The translations under genes and the position numbers were made by a program. This document shows positions 1-10,953 of a DNA stretch of 64,000 nucleotides, piece after piece. This DNA is from Pontederia crassipes (taxonomy: Eukaryota > Streptophyta > Magnoliopsida > Commelinales > Pontederiaceae): NCBI GenBank assembly GCA_030549335.1, contig CM060194.1:68918077-68982076 (forward strand), read 5' to 3'. Below the pieces are notes generated by a model that had not been told where the DNA came from, made no database searches, and was given only the letters and a program-made list of their open reading frames with translations. The stretch's first letter is position 1. Each line of letters begins with the position of its first letter.

Positions 1-1573
1 AATAACTTATTGTTGAAGCATTATGACATCAAATGGAAACAAAAAAGCATTGTACTATGACATTGTCCCAATATGAAGTATCTCCTGAAACAAGAGACAT
101 TGTCATCCTCATACACGAGAATGCTATTTCTTTGTTTTCTGCTAACACGGTGCCCTTCACACACATGTATGTCAACTACACTGAAGGATATGAGGGAATG
201 ACTAGCTCATATATTATTATGATAATGAAGGTTCATCATTTAATAGTAGTTTACCTTTTGTAGTTTTCTTTAATTAGAGTAATGATATTTCTCTCCATTT
301 CATTTTGAGAATTGATTTGTCATAGAATGTTGTCTGGCCTAGTTGACGCTTCTACAATAGGGCTTAAGCCTTATTGCATCATACAATGGTCACAACAATG
401 AATTTTTATACAACTGCCCTCTCGAAGTTGCTGTAATTTTCTTTTACTTTTTGTGGTGATGGTGGAGGGCGGTGGTGGTAATTACTTGCTGCTTATCCCA
501 TTTGACCAGAGCCAACCTGGCGCATGCCCGGTGTCATGCCAACCATGATGATAGTCATATTTGGAATATTTTCTTTCTTTGTTAACTTCAAGCCTTTTGC
601 TTCCTTATTTTGCTGCTGCCTTATCTTGTTGCTGCTGCCTCCTTGTTGCTAAAATTTTGTAAAATTGTTTTGGGATGAGACATTCAATATGACTTGGTAC
701 CCATCTCATATCCTGGGTCACTGGCTGCATGATGTGACTGGAACTCTTTTCTTTTGTTTTCTATTTTCCAGAAAGCTGGGGATGGTGCTATTCGAATTGA
801 ATGGTAGGATTACTTTTGGTGGCACATTAGGCATGTAGATCCTTAGGGGATCATAGGTTGAAATGGGCTAATGGTGGTGATGGTGAAGGAGATGGCAGTG
901 GTAGTGGGAGAGGAAAAAGGACATTTAAAAAGATCTCGGCATTTATAAATGATTACCTAGCTATTATAAATGGACAATTAAGTTCTCTCAAAAAAATAAA
1001 TGGACAAGTACTGCTCAGCATGCACCCAAGTACTTCATATCCTCTATGCAATACCCTCTTAAATATATTGCATAGCACATTTCTGAATTTTGCCCTCAAT
1101 AAAACAACACCTCCATGGAAATTTGCTGCATGATGTTAAAAAATATATTTTCTGAACTACTTGAGAGTATCTTGTCCAATCTGTGTTTTGTGTAACCTAG
1201 TGACATTTTTTGAGATTAGGAACTTAACAATGTTATTTTTTGAGCTAATTACATCTTGCCATGAGAAAATTTTCTTCTATACACTATGCCAAAGTCGAAA
1301 GGGGTGTGTAGTAATCATCTTTGTGTACCATTTTGCTCTAAAAAAAGTCTGTGTACCATTTGAGGCTTCCAAGCATATCTGTATTTCAACCGGTTTTGAG
1401 ATGATCAAACTTTGGGTTTTATGATAATACATGCAACGAAGCTTCAAAAGCAAACTCTGAAAAACTTTGGGAACACATCGACAGTATGCAACTAGTGATT
1501 ATTCCAATTCTTTAGAAAGAGCTATTATTTGAAGTTGCCCTCTATTTCCAGTGTAATATATTTTCTTGTGCAG
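1..1573 (+). other. Intron of the SNF4-like gene, running off the window edge
   Basis: No stretch here joins in frame to the exon at 1574, which needs a preceding exon ending in AG before a GT donor. The open frames at 33-263 and 858-1133 have no family resemblance and no splice logic. A short segment at about 770-805 sits between a good acceptor and a good donor, but its phase does not fit. Confidence 0.5.
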
Positions 1574-2529
1574 TGACATCATGAGTTTATCAAAAGATGA
1601 CATGTATGCTCGTATTCAGCCTGACCATTTTAGTATTCAACAGGTGAGTCACTGTTTTCTGTTTCTTTGAGCTTTGTGCGTTAGTATCATTGGGCTTAGA
1701 TTAGATCCTAGATCATTTGTTTTAAACATTTGAGCTTGAATCTGTAGTTCAGAAAATAATGTTTCTTTCTTCACATATCATGTTTCTGCTTTAAAATTCC
1801 TGTCAATATGTGTTCTACTTTGTTGCTTTCTTGGGGTTTCATCTTCATTCTTTAATTTCTTTGGCCGCGACATTTGTCACTTTAGACTCGTCAGTAGCAA
1901 CATTTAGTTTATAAGCATTGATTACTATTTAACATTGAATTCCGTATGCTGAATGAATGTATATTAGGAAAAGTTCAGACGAATGTATTACCCTTTTTAC
2001 TTTGACCTTTCGGGATGAGAGGATTCCTTACTCCGACTTTCCATGACTTGTAATATTTGAAGTCAACTGTTGAAGTTTGTCTTTTTTTCTTTAATTTTCC
2101 CTCATCGATCTACCCTTTTGAATTCTTCTTAAGACATTTATGCTCCAGTAATGATTCTGAAAACTTGTAAATAAAATAATTTTCAGATTCAATTTTATGA
2201 AGGCTGAGCGATCTCATTTTTCCTAAAACTGATTGTTACATTGCCACTCGATCTGTCTGTAGGCGTTAGATCAGATATACCATGTAAACGGACTCCGGCA
2301 GTGCCCGACTTGCTTCCGGTCAAGTACTCTTTTTGAAGTTATGGTGAAGCTTTCTGATCCAGGTAGACACATTGATTCGTATAATCTAGCAACTAGTACG
2401 ATGCTCTGCAGCTCATGCATTTGTCACCTTTTTCCAGTGGTACGGCGGCTTGTTGTGATCGATGCCACAACCAGGCAGGTTGAAGGCATCATATCATTAA
2501 GAGACGTATTCTCGTTTCTCCTTGGATAG
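1574..2529 (+). CDS. SNF4 / KIN-beta-gamma-like SnRK1 subunit, 3' exons only (CBS domain)
   Basis: Three exons: 1574..1643, 2263..2362 and 2438..2529 (TAG at 2527). All have GT-AG borders and join in one frame. The joined product reads [16 protein letters not shown] at its start, continues through a [14 protein letters not shown] stretch, and ends VRRLVVIDA...[16 protein letters not shown]. This is the layout of the last CBS (AMP-binding) motif of plant SNF4-like proteins, the regulatory gamma-type subunits of the SnRK1 energy-sensing kinase in cytosol and nucleus. In the family the closing motif reads VEGIISLSDIFKFLL; this copy has R where S is usual. The first visible exon starts in phase 2 (AG|T), so upstream exons with the earlier CBS repeats and any N-terminal glycogen-binding module lie before the window. 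I found no convincing exon in 1-1573, which would be an intron of over 1.5 kb. The family call is firm; the exact paralogue is not. Confidence 0.8.
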
Positions 2530-4053
2530 TTTAGCAATTTGAGTTCGGCCAAAAGAACATGCAACAAGAAAGTCAAGTTATAGTTTAGCAACAATTGTTG
2601 CTATCGGCAAATTGTTATCCCGGCTTGTTATTTGTCAATATGAAGAGTACACACCTTTCTATATTTAAATTCTGGGCTCCTTTTCCTGCATATACAGCGA
2701 TTGCTTCTTTTTCCCTTTTTTGCCCCGAGTACACAAAGAAAGAAGGTACATGAATTTAGTACAAAGAAAATGAAGATTCGAAACAAAAAAAAAATTCTAT
2801 TGATGAAAATTAAACTTGCAATATCTTAAACTCGAAATTCGAGTGGAAGGTTGAGCCAGTCCTTGTTCACGGTGCTTCTTTTACTTTGAGATGAATCAAA
2901 TTAGACCAAATGTGATCCAAGTCAAATTGGATCAGAACTTGGTGGTTATTTGAAGAGAGAAAAAAAATAGTTGCAACGATTATAAAGTGATATATATAAG
3001 TAATTCAGTTCACAAAGTGTTACAGAACCGAACATTATATCTTTGAAGGAAAAAAATAGTGATGTATGTATATATTAATCCTACGTTCATAAGCTTAATT
3101 AATAAAATTCAGTCGAGTTGAAAGTATAAAAGATAAAGGTTTGGCTTTTCTTATTCCGAGCCAAATCATCCATTGATCACAATTAGTGGCCACTTAAACC
3201 ATTTGCAATCGAAATCGCATTCTTTCGTACACTTAACGTGACATAAACATCTAATTAATCTCCCCACTTGGACCGGCATTTGTGCTTTGTAATGCGAAAT
3301 AGACTTCTTTAATTTTATCCAAAAAAATAAAATATATCGGCACTTGAGTGGAGTCCCCTTCCACTTGAACTGATTCCATCTACTTAGCCACTATATGCCT
3401 ACATCAACAGTTCTACTTCCCATCCCCCCTGGCCTTTTGAGTGTGACTCCATTAGAAAAAATAAAAGAGAAAAAAAGGACAACTTAGAAAAAAAAACCGT
3501 CGCGATAAATTATCTTTAATAATAGTTTGAGGTCGTCTCCTCTTCGGATTAAATAAAAACTAGTCCTAATCAAGTTGGTCATCGAATCTGAATTTAAATT
3601 GGAAAAAAATCTAAAATCTAATGATTTTAAATTTCATTTGTGAAGCCAGTTTTTCGTTCTCATTTTTTTGAATATATATAGTAATTAGTTTTTTTTTTTA
3701 AAAAAGACAATAAACAAGCCTTACTTAACTTTTCCCTCGCGGTCACGAAAAGTGATGGCTCGATTGGTGCCCAATGTCCATGACCCCCCCAGTGTCCTTT
3801 AAGGATAACCTTCTATTAAATTAGTGCCACACCATGAAGAAATTAGGGCAACTCCCTCAAAAGCATCACAACTTTGTCGCTCGACCCTGCAGAGTAAGTG
3901 GGCAAGGGGATCCCAGAATCCACCATGGACGATTAAATATTGTGCCACATTTTACTTAGTGGAGGAAGGCAAGGGAGGCATATATATATGTCCAGCTGAT
4001 GGATCACCACCAAACTTCTCTTTTATACATAAAGGGACCGGACAACGTATACA

Positions 4054-4056
<3 letters not shown>
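2530..4056. other. AT-rich intergenic region downstream of the SNF4-like gene
   Basis: 3' flank of the SNF4-like gene followed by AT-rich DNA. No gene, RNA or clear repeat structure was recognised. Confidence 0.5.
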
Positions 4057-4088
<32 letters not shown>

Positions 4089-4103
4089 CCTCCCTCCCTC
4101 CAT
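4057..4103. repeat. (TC)n / (CCCT)n microsatellite
   Basis: About 14 TC dinucleotides pass directly into CCCT tetranucleotides. The tract lies just upstream of a TATA-like sequence at 4106. Pyrimidine tracts in this position are common in plant core promoters and 5' leaders. Confidence 0.9.
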
Positions 4104-4105
4104 CC

Positions 4106-4114
4106 CTATTTATA
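4106..4114 (+). promoter_or_regulatory. TATA-like element (CTATTTATA)
   Basis: TATA-like sequence directly after the TC/CCCT tract and about 110 bp before a short ORF at 4217. It suggests a start of transcription near 4135-4140. The transcript itself is inferred. Confidence 0.35.
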
Positions 4115-4216
4115 CATGGAGTTGAACTGAGCCTGACTTGTATCACCATCTGATAGTCTCTCTACCTCTCTAAACAGCATGCATTGGAGGAAGAAGAAGA
4201 GAAGGAAAGAGGAAGC

Positions 4217-4300
4217 ATGTTGGCCTCCGAGTTCGTCAGCAGTACTGCATGGTGGTGTCCTCTAGTTGTCGCAGGAGGATTGATGCATCAGCTAGCTTGA
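4217..4300 (+). CDS. Possible 27-residue small ORF in a putative short transcript
   Basis: An ATG with purine context is followed by 27 codons: MLASEFVSSTAWWCPLVVAG, then seven more residues and TGA. It lies about 80 bp after the start site predicted from the TATA-like element and before a second TC/GT microsatellite. The peptide is mildly hydrophobic with one Cys and two adjacent Trp. I do not recognise a family. It may be a leader ORF of a noncoding or microRNA precursor transcript, or chance. I compared the region with the common conserved plant microRNAs I remember and found no match. Confidence 0.2.
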   Translation: MLASEFVSSTAWWCPLVVAGGLMHQLA

Positions 4301-4350
4301 ATCCAAGCTCGGCAAGTCACTTGGGCTAAGGAAAGGCCTCGCCTTTCTTC

Positions 4351-4354
<4 letters not shown>

Positions 4355-4387
<33 letters not shown>

Positions 4388-4401
4388 GGTGTGTGTGTGT
4401 C
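4355..4401. repeat. (TC)n followed by (GT)n compound microsatellite
   Basis: About 15 TC units followed by GGGG and about six GT units. Just 5' is a small perfect hairpin, GAAAGGC...GCCTTTC, with a three-base loop at about 4331-4347. Confidence 0.9.
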
Positions 4402-5581
4402 CATGTATGTGTGGTCAGGCATGTACTTTAGATGTGAAAGGCAAGTGAGGTGACACGAGAAGGTTGTTCTCAGTATGTCTTCCAAAACTCATGTTGAACT
4501 GGACCTGATTACTTATCTTAAATTTACTTGATATGAAGACTAGATTTCATGAAGACGATAAAGATGATTGGATAATGAGCATTTTGTTTTTTTCTTTTTT
4601 TCATCTCACGCTGTTTTTTCCCAAATTTATTCTCTTTCTTGAATTGTCATACTGAGTTTTTATGCCCAAATGTTTGAATTATTTTTCCTAGGGGAATCAC
4701 CTTAATTTGGAATTTCTTCGCCTTCATAATCTAAATTAGCATACAATAAATCAGTTCTGTTATTATCCTATAGGCTGTCCGATGTAGATAATTATAGGCA
4801 TCTAACTATTCTGATATAATATTTTTTTCTTGTAATCGTATATTTATGTGATATTACTAAGGCTATTTTGACAAAAAGAATAATGATCAAATAAACAGAC
4901 GATCGATGATAAATCAACGTATAGCGAAGCAAGGAGAGGACGAGGATTAACAATTAAGTATTAGAGTTTAGCGTTTCAATTCGAAGATAAAAATCAATCG
5001 TTCAATAATTATAATAAATCAAATTAGTTGATGAGTAACACAAAAAGTTTAATGAGTTAATGTGCTAAATTACTTATATTCCAATATGACGCATGTATTT
5101 GTTAACGTATCTTATTGTAATTTAAGAAAGTACTTTCCAATAAAATTTTTCAGTTAGATTACACCATGGTAAACAATAAGTAATTATACTTAACTTTGTT
5201 GTACTCGGATGCTCTCCATTTTGTCACCATAATTAACATCAACAACATTAAAAAAAATAATTATATTATGTGCATTTGTTGATTGATTTATGTAAAGTTC
5301 AGAGATAATTGAGGAGCTCAAAAATTCGTTATTACTCTAATTCGTTTATCAAATATTTCAAACTATATAAAATGCATAAACTTAGTGATAATGTTCCTCT
5401 TTTAAAGGAAGAATTATGTATCCTACATCTTCTTACTCATATATATATATATATTATATTATATATGAATCAAATTAAAAAAATAAGAATAGATTAAAGA
5501 TAAACCAATAATATATTAAAGATAAACCACTGTATCTTGAAAAGATGACCTCTTCACTCTTGTCCATATAAAATTTCAGAT
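4402..5581. other. AT-rich intergenic region
   Basis: No gene or structured element recognised. A short (AT)n stretch lies near 5440-5465. Confidence 0.5.
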
Positions 5582-5598
5582 TAAATCAAAATGTTATA
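5582..5598. repeat. Left 17-bp target-site duplication of the LINE
   Basis: TAAATCAAAATGTTATA, identical to 5971-5987 on the other side of the element. Confidence 0.85.
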
Positions 5599-5970
5599 AG
5601 GGCTATGAAGGCACAACATGAACGTAAAATGGGGGTAACCGAAATGAGGATGTTGAGATGGATGTGTGATCATACAAGATTAGATAAGATTAGGAATGAT
5701 CATATACGTGAACGAGTCAGAGTGGCCATTAGATGGTTTGATCATGTTCAGAGAAGATCATTAGATGCGCCAGTAAGAAGAGTAGATCAAATAATCTGAA
5801 GTCCGATTAAAAGAGGAAGAGAGAGACTAAGGCGGACACTTGACGAACTAATAGAGCAAGATCTATTGGTGAATAATATACCGAAATGTTTGATTACTAA
5901 TAGAACGGAATGACGTCGTATGATCCATGTAGCCGACCTCACCTAGTGGGATAAGGCTTTGTTGTTGTTG
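5599..5970 (+). mobile_element. 5'-truncated non-LTR retrotransposon (RTE-like LINE) with 17-bp target duplication
   Basis: The left part encodes MKAQHERKMGVTEMRMLRWM then CDHTRLDKIRNDHIRERV...RWFDHVQRR. This matches the C-terminal end of plant RTE-type reverse transcriptase ORFs, which read roughly EMRMLRWMCGHTR.DKIRNE.IR...RWFGHVQRR. The frame is broken by stops after 5799. The 3' end reads GTAGCCGACCTCACCTAGTG then GGATAAGGCTTTG(TTG)n, the typical short-repeat tail. Perfect 17-bp direct repeats TAAATCAAAATGTTATA lie at 5582-5598 and 5971-5987, as expected for target-primed insertion with 5' truncation. The copy is dead but the intact duplication argues for a fairly recent insertion. LINE identity is firm; the RTE clade is inferred from the tail and protein motif. 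Confidence 0.85.
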
Positions 5971-5987
5971 TAAATCAAAATGTTATA
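5971..5987. repeat. Right 17-bp target-site duplication of the LINE
   Basis: TAAATCAAAATGTTATA, directly after the (TTG)n tail; exact partner of 5582-5598. Confidence 0.85.
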
Positions 5988-6436
5988 CATTATCTCACCA
6001 TCTATTTTTTGCTATAAAATAGAAAATGTTATAAAATCTAAACTCCAACTTTAAACTTTTTGGCCCATTTACCAGAGCGTGTATATTGCATATGCAATCC
6101 CTAAACCCAAGGCCCAAAGAAATAATCCATCCCTGTTTCGAATCCCAAATTTTAACGGCCTATAAATTCTATGGGTCACATGAAGATGTCAACTAAACAA
6201 AAAAAATGATACATGTAAACTCAAAATTAAATGGAAATTTAACGATAAATAAAAGTATAATAATTAGTTATTGTCATGATAATTATTTATGTAATAAATT
6301 TAATTTGACTTATTATGTAAGAAAATAAAATAGCTTTAATTAATGATTTTCTGAGAGGTTTGCAATATTAGCAGAGGAAAAAAAATACATTTCTAAGAAT
6401 AAAAAACAAAGATATTAAATTTTTTAGAGAAACCCA
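5988..6436. other. AT-rich promoter-distal region of the MORF gene
   Basis: No gene seen. Sequence becomes GC-richer toward 6440 where the MORF leader begins. Confidence 0.5.
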
Positions 6437-6492
6437 AAACCCTAATAAATAACCGCTCCTCGCCTGCATCACCCTTCATTTTTAGGGTTTAA
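6437..6492 (+). promoter_or_regulatory. Pair of telo-box motifs in opposite orientation upstream of the MORF gene
   Basis: AAACCCTAA at 6437-6445 and TTTAGGGTTTAA at 6481-6492, 75-130 bp before the ATG. Telo-boxes near the start site are known from plant genes for translation, ribosome and organelle biogenesis, which fits an organellar RNA-processing factor. Function here is inferred from motif and position only. Confidence 0.5.
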
Positions 6493-6565
6493 GGCGTTCG
6501 TCTTCTCGGCAGCTCTTCGATTCCATTCGTCATCCCCTCCGGCGCTCCTACCGCCGGAATCGGCC

Positions 6566-9500
6566 ATGGCCTTCAGTAAGAGGCTGACCCTCTCCTTCCT
6601 CTCCGCAGCGCGTTCATTCGGCTCACAACCCCTCTCGTTCGCCCTACGCCGCCCCTCTCCCTTCCTGCGCCCCCTCCTCACCTCCGCCGAGTACTCGCTC
6701 CGCCTCCTCTCTTCCTCCTCCTTTCCCTACTCCGGTGGCCTCCGATCCTTCTCATCCCGGCCGACGACCTCCTCCCTCAACGATCCCTCCCCCAACTGGA
6801 GCAACCGGCCTCCGAAGGAGACCATCCTCCTTGATGGCTGCGACTTCGAGCACTGGCTCGTCGTCATGGAGCCTCCGGACCCCTCCCTCACCCGGGATGA
6901 AATCATCGACTACTACATCAAAACCCTGGCGCAAGTCCTCGGCAGGTGAGGCCTTTCTCTCTCAGCTTTTCCATATATTCTTGTAGATTTGTGTTTGGTA
7001 TAAAGTTGTTTTTTTTCTTTCTTCAGTCTTTTCTACATGTTTTTTTAACTCTTTATCGTTGTGATAGCATCTTTGTCCTCCATTTATTATGATGTCCTAA
7101 CTGGAGCAATCCGTTACTGATTAATAGAATATATCATTGATCTAGAAACATATAGGTTAAAAGGCATCTGAATACCTGTTTAATGTATAACTGCATATTT
7201 GAGTAAATCATTTTCCTTTTTATTTACTCTTTATCGTTGTGATAGCATCTTTGTCCTCCATTTTTTGCTCTGTTTTCAGTCCATTTCCTTAAGCTGGGAA
7301 TAAGGTCTAGTTGCATCAGCATGCCGACTGGTTCTGTTTCCAAGTCCTTGATATGATTGGGAACTTGTTATTTTCTTGTATTCACGTTCATAATGTAATG
7401 CAGTGAGGAGGAAGCAAGAATGTCAATATATTCAGTTTCAACAAAGCATTATTTTGCTTTCGGGGCCAAAGTTTCAGAAGAAATTTCTTACAAAATCAAG
7501 CGTATGAATGCTCATTCCTCATGATTTATTTTTCCTTTCTGTTGATCTTCTAAATATCCTATTCATAAGTTTTATTCTATTTTCAATTCTGCAGCTCTGC
7601 CAAAAGTCCGCTGGGTTCTACCTGACTCCTACTTGGATGTGAAGAACAAAGATTATGGAGGTAAATTTGATATATTTTGATGCTCTGAAGGACTTGTAGT
7701 TTTTTCTGATCTACTTGGATGATATTTGTCACATTTCCCATCAAAGTTTTTTCCACTGTTCTGGGCATACTAATGTTTCACGTTGCTTGTGCTGCATGCC
7801 TTCTTCCTGTGCGTATGTAATTTTTTAATATCACAGAGTAGATGCAACTTTATGTCTAGAATGAAGCATTCAAACTAATACCTGGCACAGCCCATGCCCC
7901 TGTGCTCTTCCAACACTTGTTATGACCTGACGACCTAGATTCCCTGATCTCCATTTTCCTATGGAGATCACAAAATTATATGTAAAAAATATTCGTTTTA
8001 AAAAAATTATATGTAAAATACAAAATGAATAGCAAACTTTCTTTATGAATAATTTAAAATTTAATTACCTTAAGAAATAATTTGAATTAGTTACATCTAT
8101 TTTTAATAATTATTATGTTCATCTTATTTTAAAACAAATTATCATTCATTAAAAAATGCAAATATACAAATAAACCTAAGCCCCACGAAAGTAACCAAAT
8201 GACCTGTTCAGGTTGGGTTTGTAATTGTTTGTTCCAACGCTACATGATATTATTTTTATGTTGGGTCTGTTTTTTTTCTCAAATCCGGCCCAACCCACCC
8301 AACCCACTATCCCCCTACTCATGAAAAACATCAATGTAACTTTTGGTCTGTTAGATTTTTTTACCTATTCTTACCACACCACTTAAATTGTGTTCTTTTA
8401 TTCTGACTATGTAACCGCCTTGACTTGATCTGTAGTGAGCACATCATCCTTTAGATGAGATAGTCCTTATAATACGAGCAGCCTGATTCCATTGTTAGTT
8501 TATTGTACGATGGAAAATGACTCTTCTAGTTAGTACCAGGTGCTGTAAGGACTTAACGAGATTGAACATATTGCGTTTATGCAAGAGAAGTTTAATTTAT
8601 TTTTGCCTCAAATAGTTTTGCAAGAGTTAGAATGCTTATCCATTTTGGTTCTGTCCTGATGGACGATCAATAAGTTTATTTTCTCCCTAGAAAAGACTTC
8701 TTTTATGCACACTTGCTTTTCATTGTATAAGGACATTTTTGTTTGGAAATATATTTTACATGTGACTTGCATCATATGATTATTCATTTAAACTTTGTCC
8801 TGATGGCCAATCAATAAGTTCATTCAGTAACATGTATGTTTTCTAACGTCTTACGCCTTGTTGTTGGCAGGGGAGCCATTCATAGATGGTAAAGCTGTTC
8901 CTTATGATCCCAAGTATCATGAAGAGTGGGTTCGGAATAATGCACGTGCTAATGAGAGGTCTAGGCGCAATGATAGGCCTCGTAACTTTGATCGCTCAAG
9001 GAATTTTGAGAGGAGAAGGGAAAATAGGGATGCCCCTGCAATGTCTAATTCTGAAAATCCCATGCCTCCAAGAGAAATGCCACTGAATGCTGGGCCAGAG
9101 CCAGGTTATCAAAACCAAATGCCTAACCCACAAAGCAGCTATGCATCAAATGCTGGGCCTGGTTATCAAGGCAATCCTCAAGGTTACCAAGGAGGTCCTG
9201 TTTCCAATGACCCTGGTTATCAGGGTGGTGGCCCTAGTTATCCCCGAGGCAACTCTGGATATCAAGGAGGTAATCCTAGTGGCAATGTGACAGGTGGTCC
9301 TAGTTATCATGGGGGTAACCCAGCATATCAGACAGGTAGCTCAGGATATCAAGGAGGTAATCCAGGTGGTAGTATGGTAGGTGGCCCTGGTTACCAGGGG
9401 GGTAATCTTTCTAATCAGGGAGCGAGCCCAGGATATCAAGGAGGTTTTCCTGCCAATCAGGGAGCTAGCCCAGGATATCAAGGAGGTAATCCTGGTAATC

Positions 9501-9820
9501 AAGGAGCTAGCCCTGGATATCAAGTAGGTAATCCCGGTAATCTGGGAGCTAGCCCTGGATATCAAGGAGGTAATCTTGGTAATCAGGGATCTAACCCTGA
9601 TGGATATCAAGGAGGTAATCCTCCTAACCAGAGAGGTAACCCTGTATATCATGGTGGTAATCCTGGCAGTAATATGACAGGTGGTCCTAGTTATCATGGA
9701 GGTGGCCCAGGCTATCAGGGACAAAATGGAGGTTATCAAGGAGGCAATCCTGGACACCATGGAGGTGGCCCAGGTTATCAGGGAGGCACTCAAAACTTCA
9801 GAGATGAATCTGGTTATTAA
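6566..9820 (+). CDS. Multiple organellar RNA editing factor (MORF8/RIP1- or MORF1-like), 497 aa
   Basis: Four exons, 6566..6945, 7404..7501, 7595..7660 and 8871..9820, give 497 codons plus TAA with GT-AG borders. MORF proteins bind PPR editing factors in mitochondria and plastids and are needed for C-to-U editing. Residues 1-70 are rich in R, S, L and F and poor in acidic residues, a typical organelle transit peptide. The conserved MORF box runs from about residue 84 to 187: [57 protein letters not shown] charged block with [18 protein letters not shown] follows. Residues from about 260 to 492 are a low-complexity GYQGG/N-P-G array. A long tail of this kind points to the MORF1/MORF8 branch rather than the short plastid MORF2/9. 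The ATG at 6566 has a strong GCCATGG context and is the first Met of the transit peptide. Intron 1 contains a 38-bp exact direct repeat. Confidence 0.93.
7048..7263. repeat. 38-bp exact direct repeat within MORF intron 1 (7048-7085 and 7226-7263)
   Basis: Both copies begin ACTCTTTATCGTTGTGATAG and stay identical for 38 bp; they start 178 bp apart. Likely a local duplication inside the intron. Confidence 0.8.
9170..9790 (+). repeat. Degenerate coding tandem repeats (about 36-bp unit) for GYQGG(N/G)P
   Basis: Units of the type GGATATCAAGGAGGTAATCC recur in the last exon of the MORF gene. The most regular block, about 9395-9600, alternates (N/S)[11 protein letters not shown] units of roughly 36 bp. 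Copies differ at several positions, so the array is old or is under protein-level selection. Confidence 0.75.
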
Positions 9821-10953
9821 TGAAGTGGTGTTTCCTAACAACTACAGCATGCAGCTTTAAGAAAGGTGCAACCAATTACTAAGAATCATCTTCACTGCAT
9901 CAAAGATTATACATTCTAGTGGGATCATTCTATAGATCAGAAGAAGATGCACAATTCAACGTCTCATTAAATCAATGTGCAGGGATTCATTTTGGCTACT
10001 GTGACTTGAATGTTTTATATGCACCAATCTTTAGACTGCTTGCAGAAGTATGTATTTATCTTGAAATGTCTAAGTTTTTTATGAAATGTTAGGTAAAAGA
10101 TTTCTTTGGTTATGAAATAATTCATAATTCATGTATGAGGGGATAATAGTGGAAACTTTCTTTTTACTCTGACTACATTTTATGCTGAATGAAGACCCTG
10201 ACATTTGTGTCAGTTGTATCTTTCTTGATCAGTGTGTGTTCGACAATCTTCCAAGAGTTGATTTGCGAAATGTTCAAAATTTATGCTTTTGTTGTATTTG
10301 GATTAATTTTAGCTTTTCATCAGACAGTCTTTCATCATGGTCGCATTCTCTTTTTCTTTGGTCACTTTGCATATGCTCCCATTTTATTAAAATGTTACTA
10401 TATTGATAGAAACAAAAGTTGAGATTGAGTTTTGAAAAAGGTAGTATTTGTACTTCAGTTTTTTTTAATACGTCAAATGTAATTTGTCATGCTAAACATT
10501 TTATTAATCTTGTCCCAAATTTTAGTTTAATTATTATTCCTTTCCTCTAAACATATAAAAGTGTTATGTAGATGCTGTAACTGCTGTTTGTCAATCACCC
10601 GTTACTAAATTACTCGTACTTCAGAAATAGTGAAGTCAGTAGCTTTTTTCTACCTGTGTGTGTGGTGCTTAATCCCCGATGAGTAAACATTGAATGATTG
10701 TTCATTTTTGGGTTTTATTCTGAGACATCTTTCTTCAACACATTTTGTACAAATGTGAATAAAGTGTCAAAATTCAAAAGGAAACAGTTAAGCACAAGAT
10801 ACCTGACAAATCAAGTTTTTTTATGTTAAATAAGAAAAGGTAACTTGTATTATTCCATTAGCAGACAAGACTGCCAACTCAGGGAAGATAAGCACAACTA
10901 CTAAACATACAACATACGTACTTATACGTAGTGGCCGGACTCATCGCAAATGA
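9821..10953. other. Convergent 3' intergenic region between the MORF gene (+) and the proline-rich gene (-)
   Basis: AT-rich DNA holding the 3' untranslated ends of both convergent genes. The frames at 10182-10422 look like chance ORFs. No repeat recognised. Confidence 0.55.

Noticed and set aside
770-805. Possible small exon of the SNF4-like gene between good splice sites
   Set aside because: It ends in a phase that cannot join the exon at 1574 and its translation does not match the CBS-domain family.
4190-4350. Conserved microRNA precursor (miR169- or miR390-like words such as GGCAAGTCACTTGGGC)
   Set aside because: Similarity covers only part of any known mature sequence I remember and no matching arm for a proper hairpin was found.
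9341-9841. 166-residue open frame on the minus strand opposite the MORF tail
   Set aside because: It is the antisense reading of the GYQGG repeats; its ITS/LIS periodicity mirrors the coding repeat, and the plus strand has a complete spliced gene.
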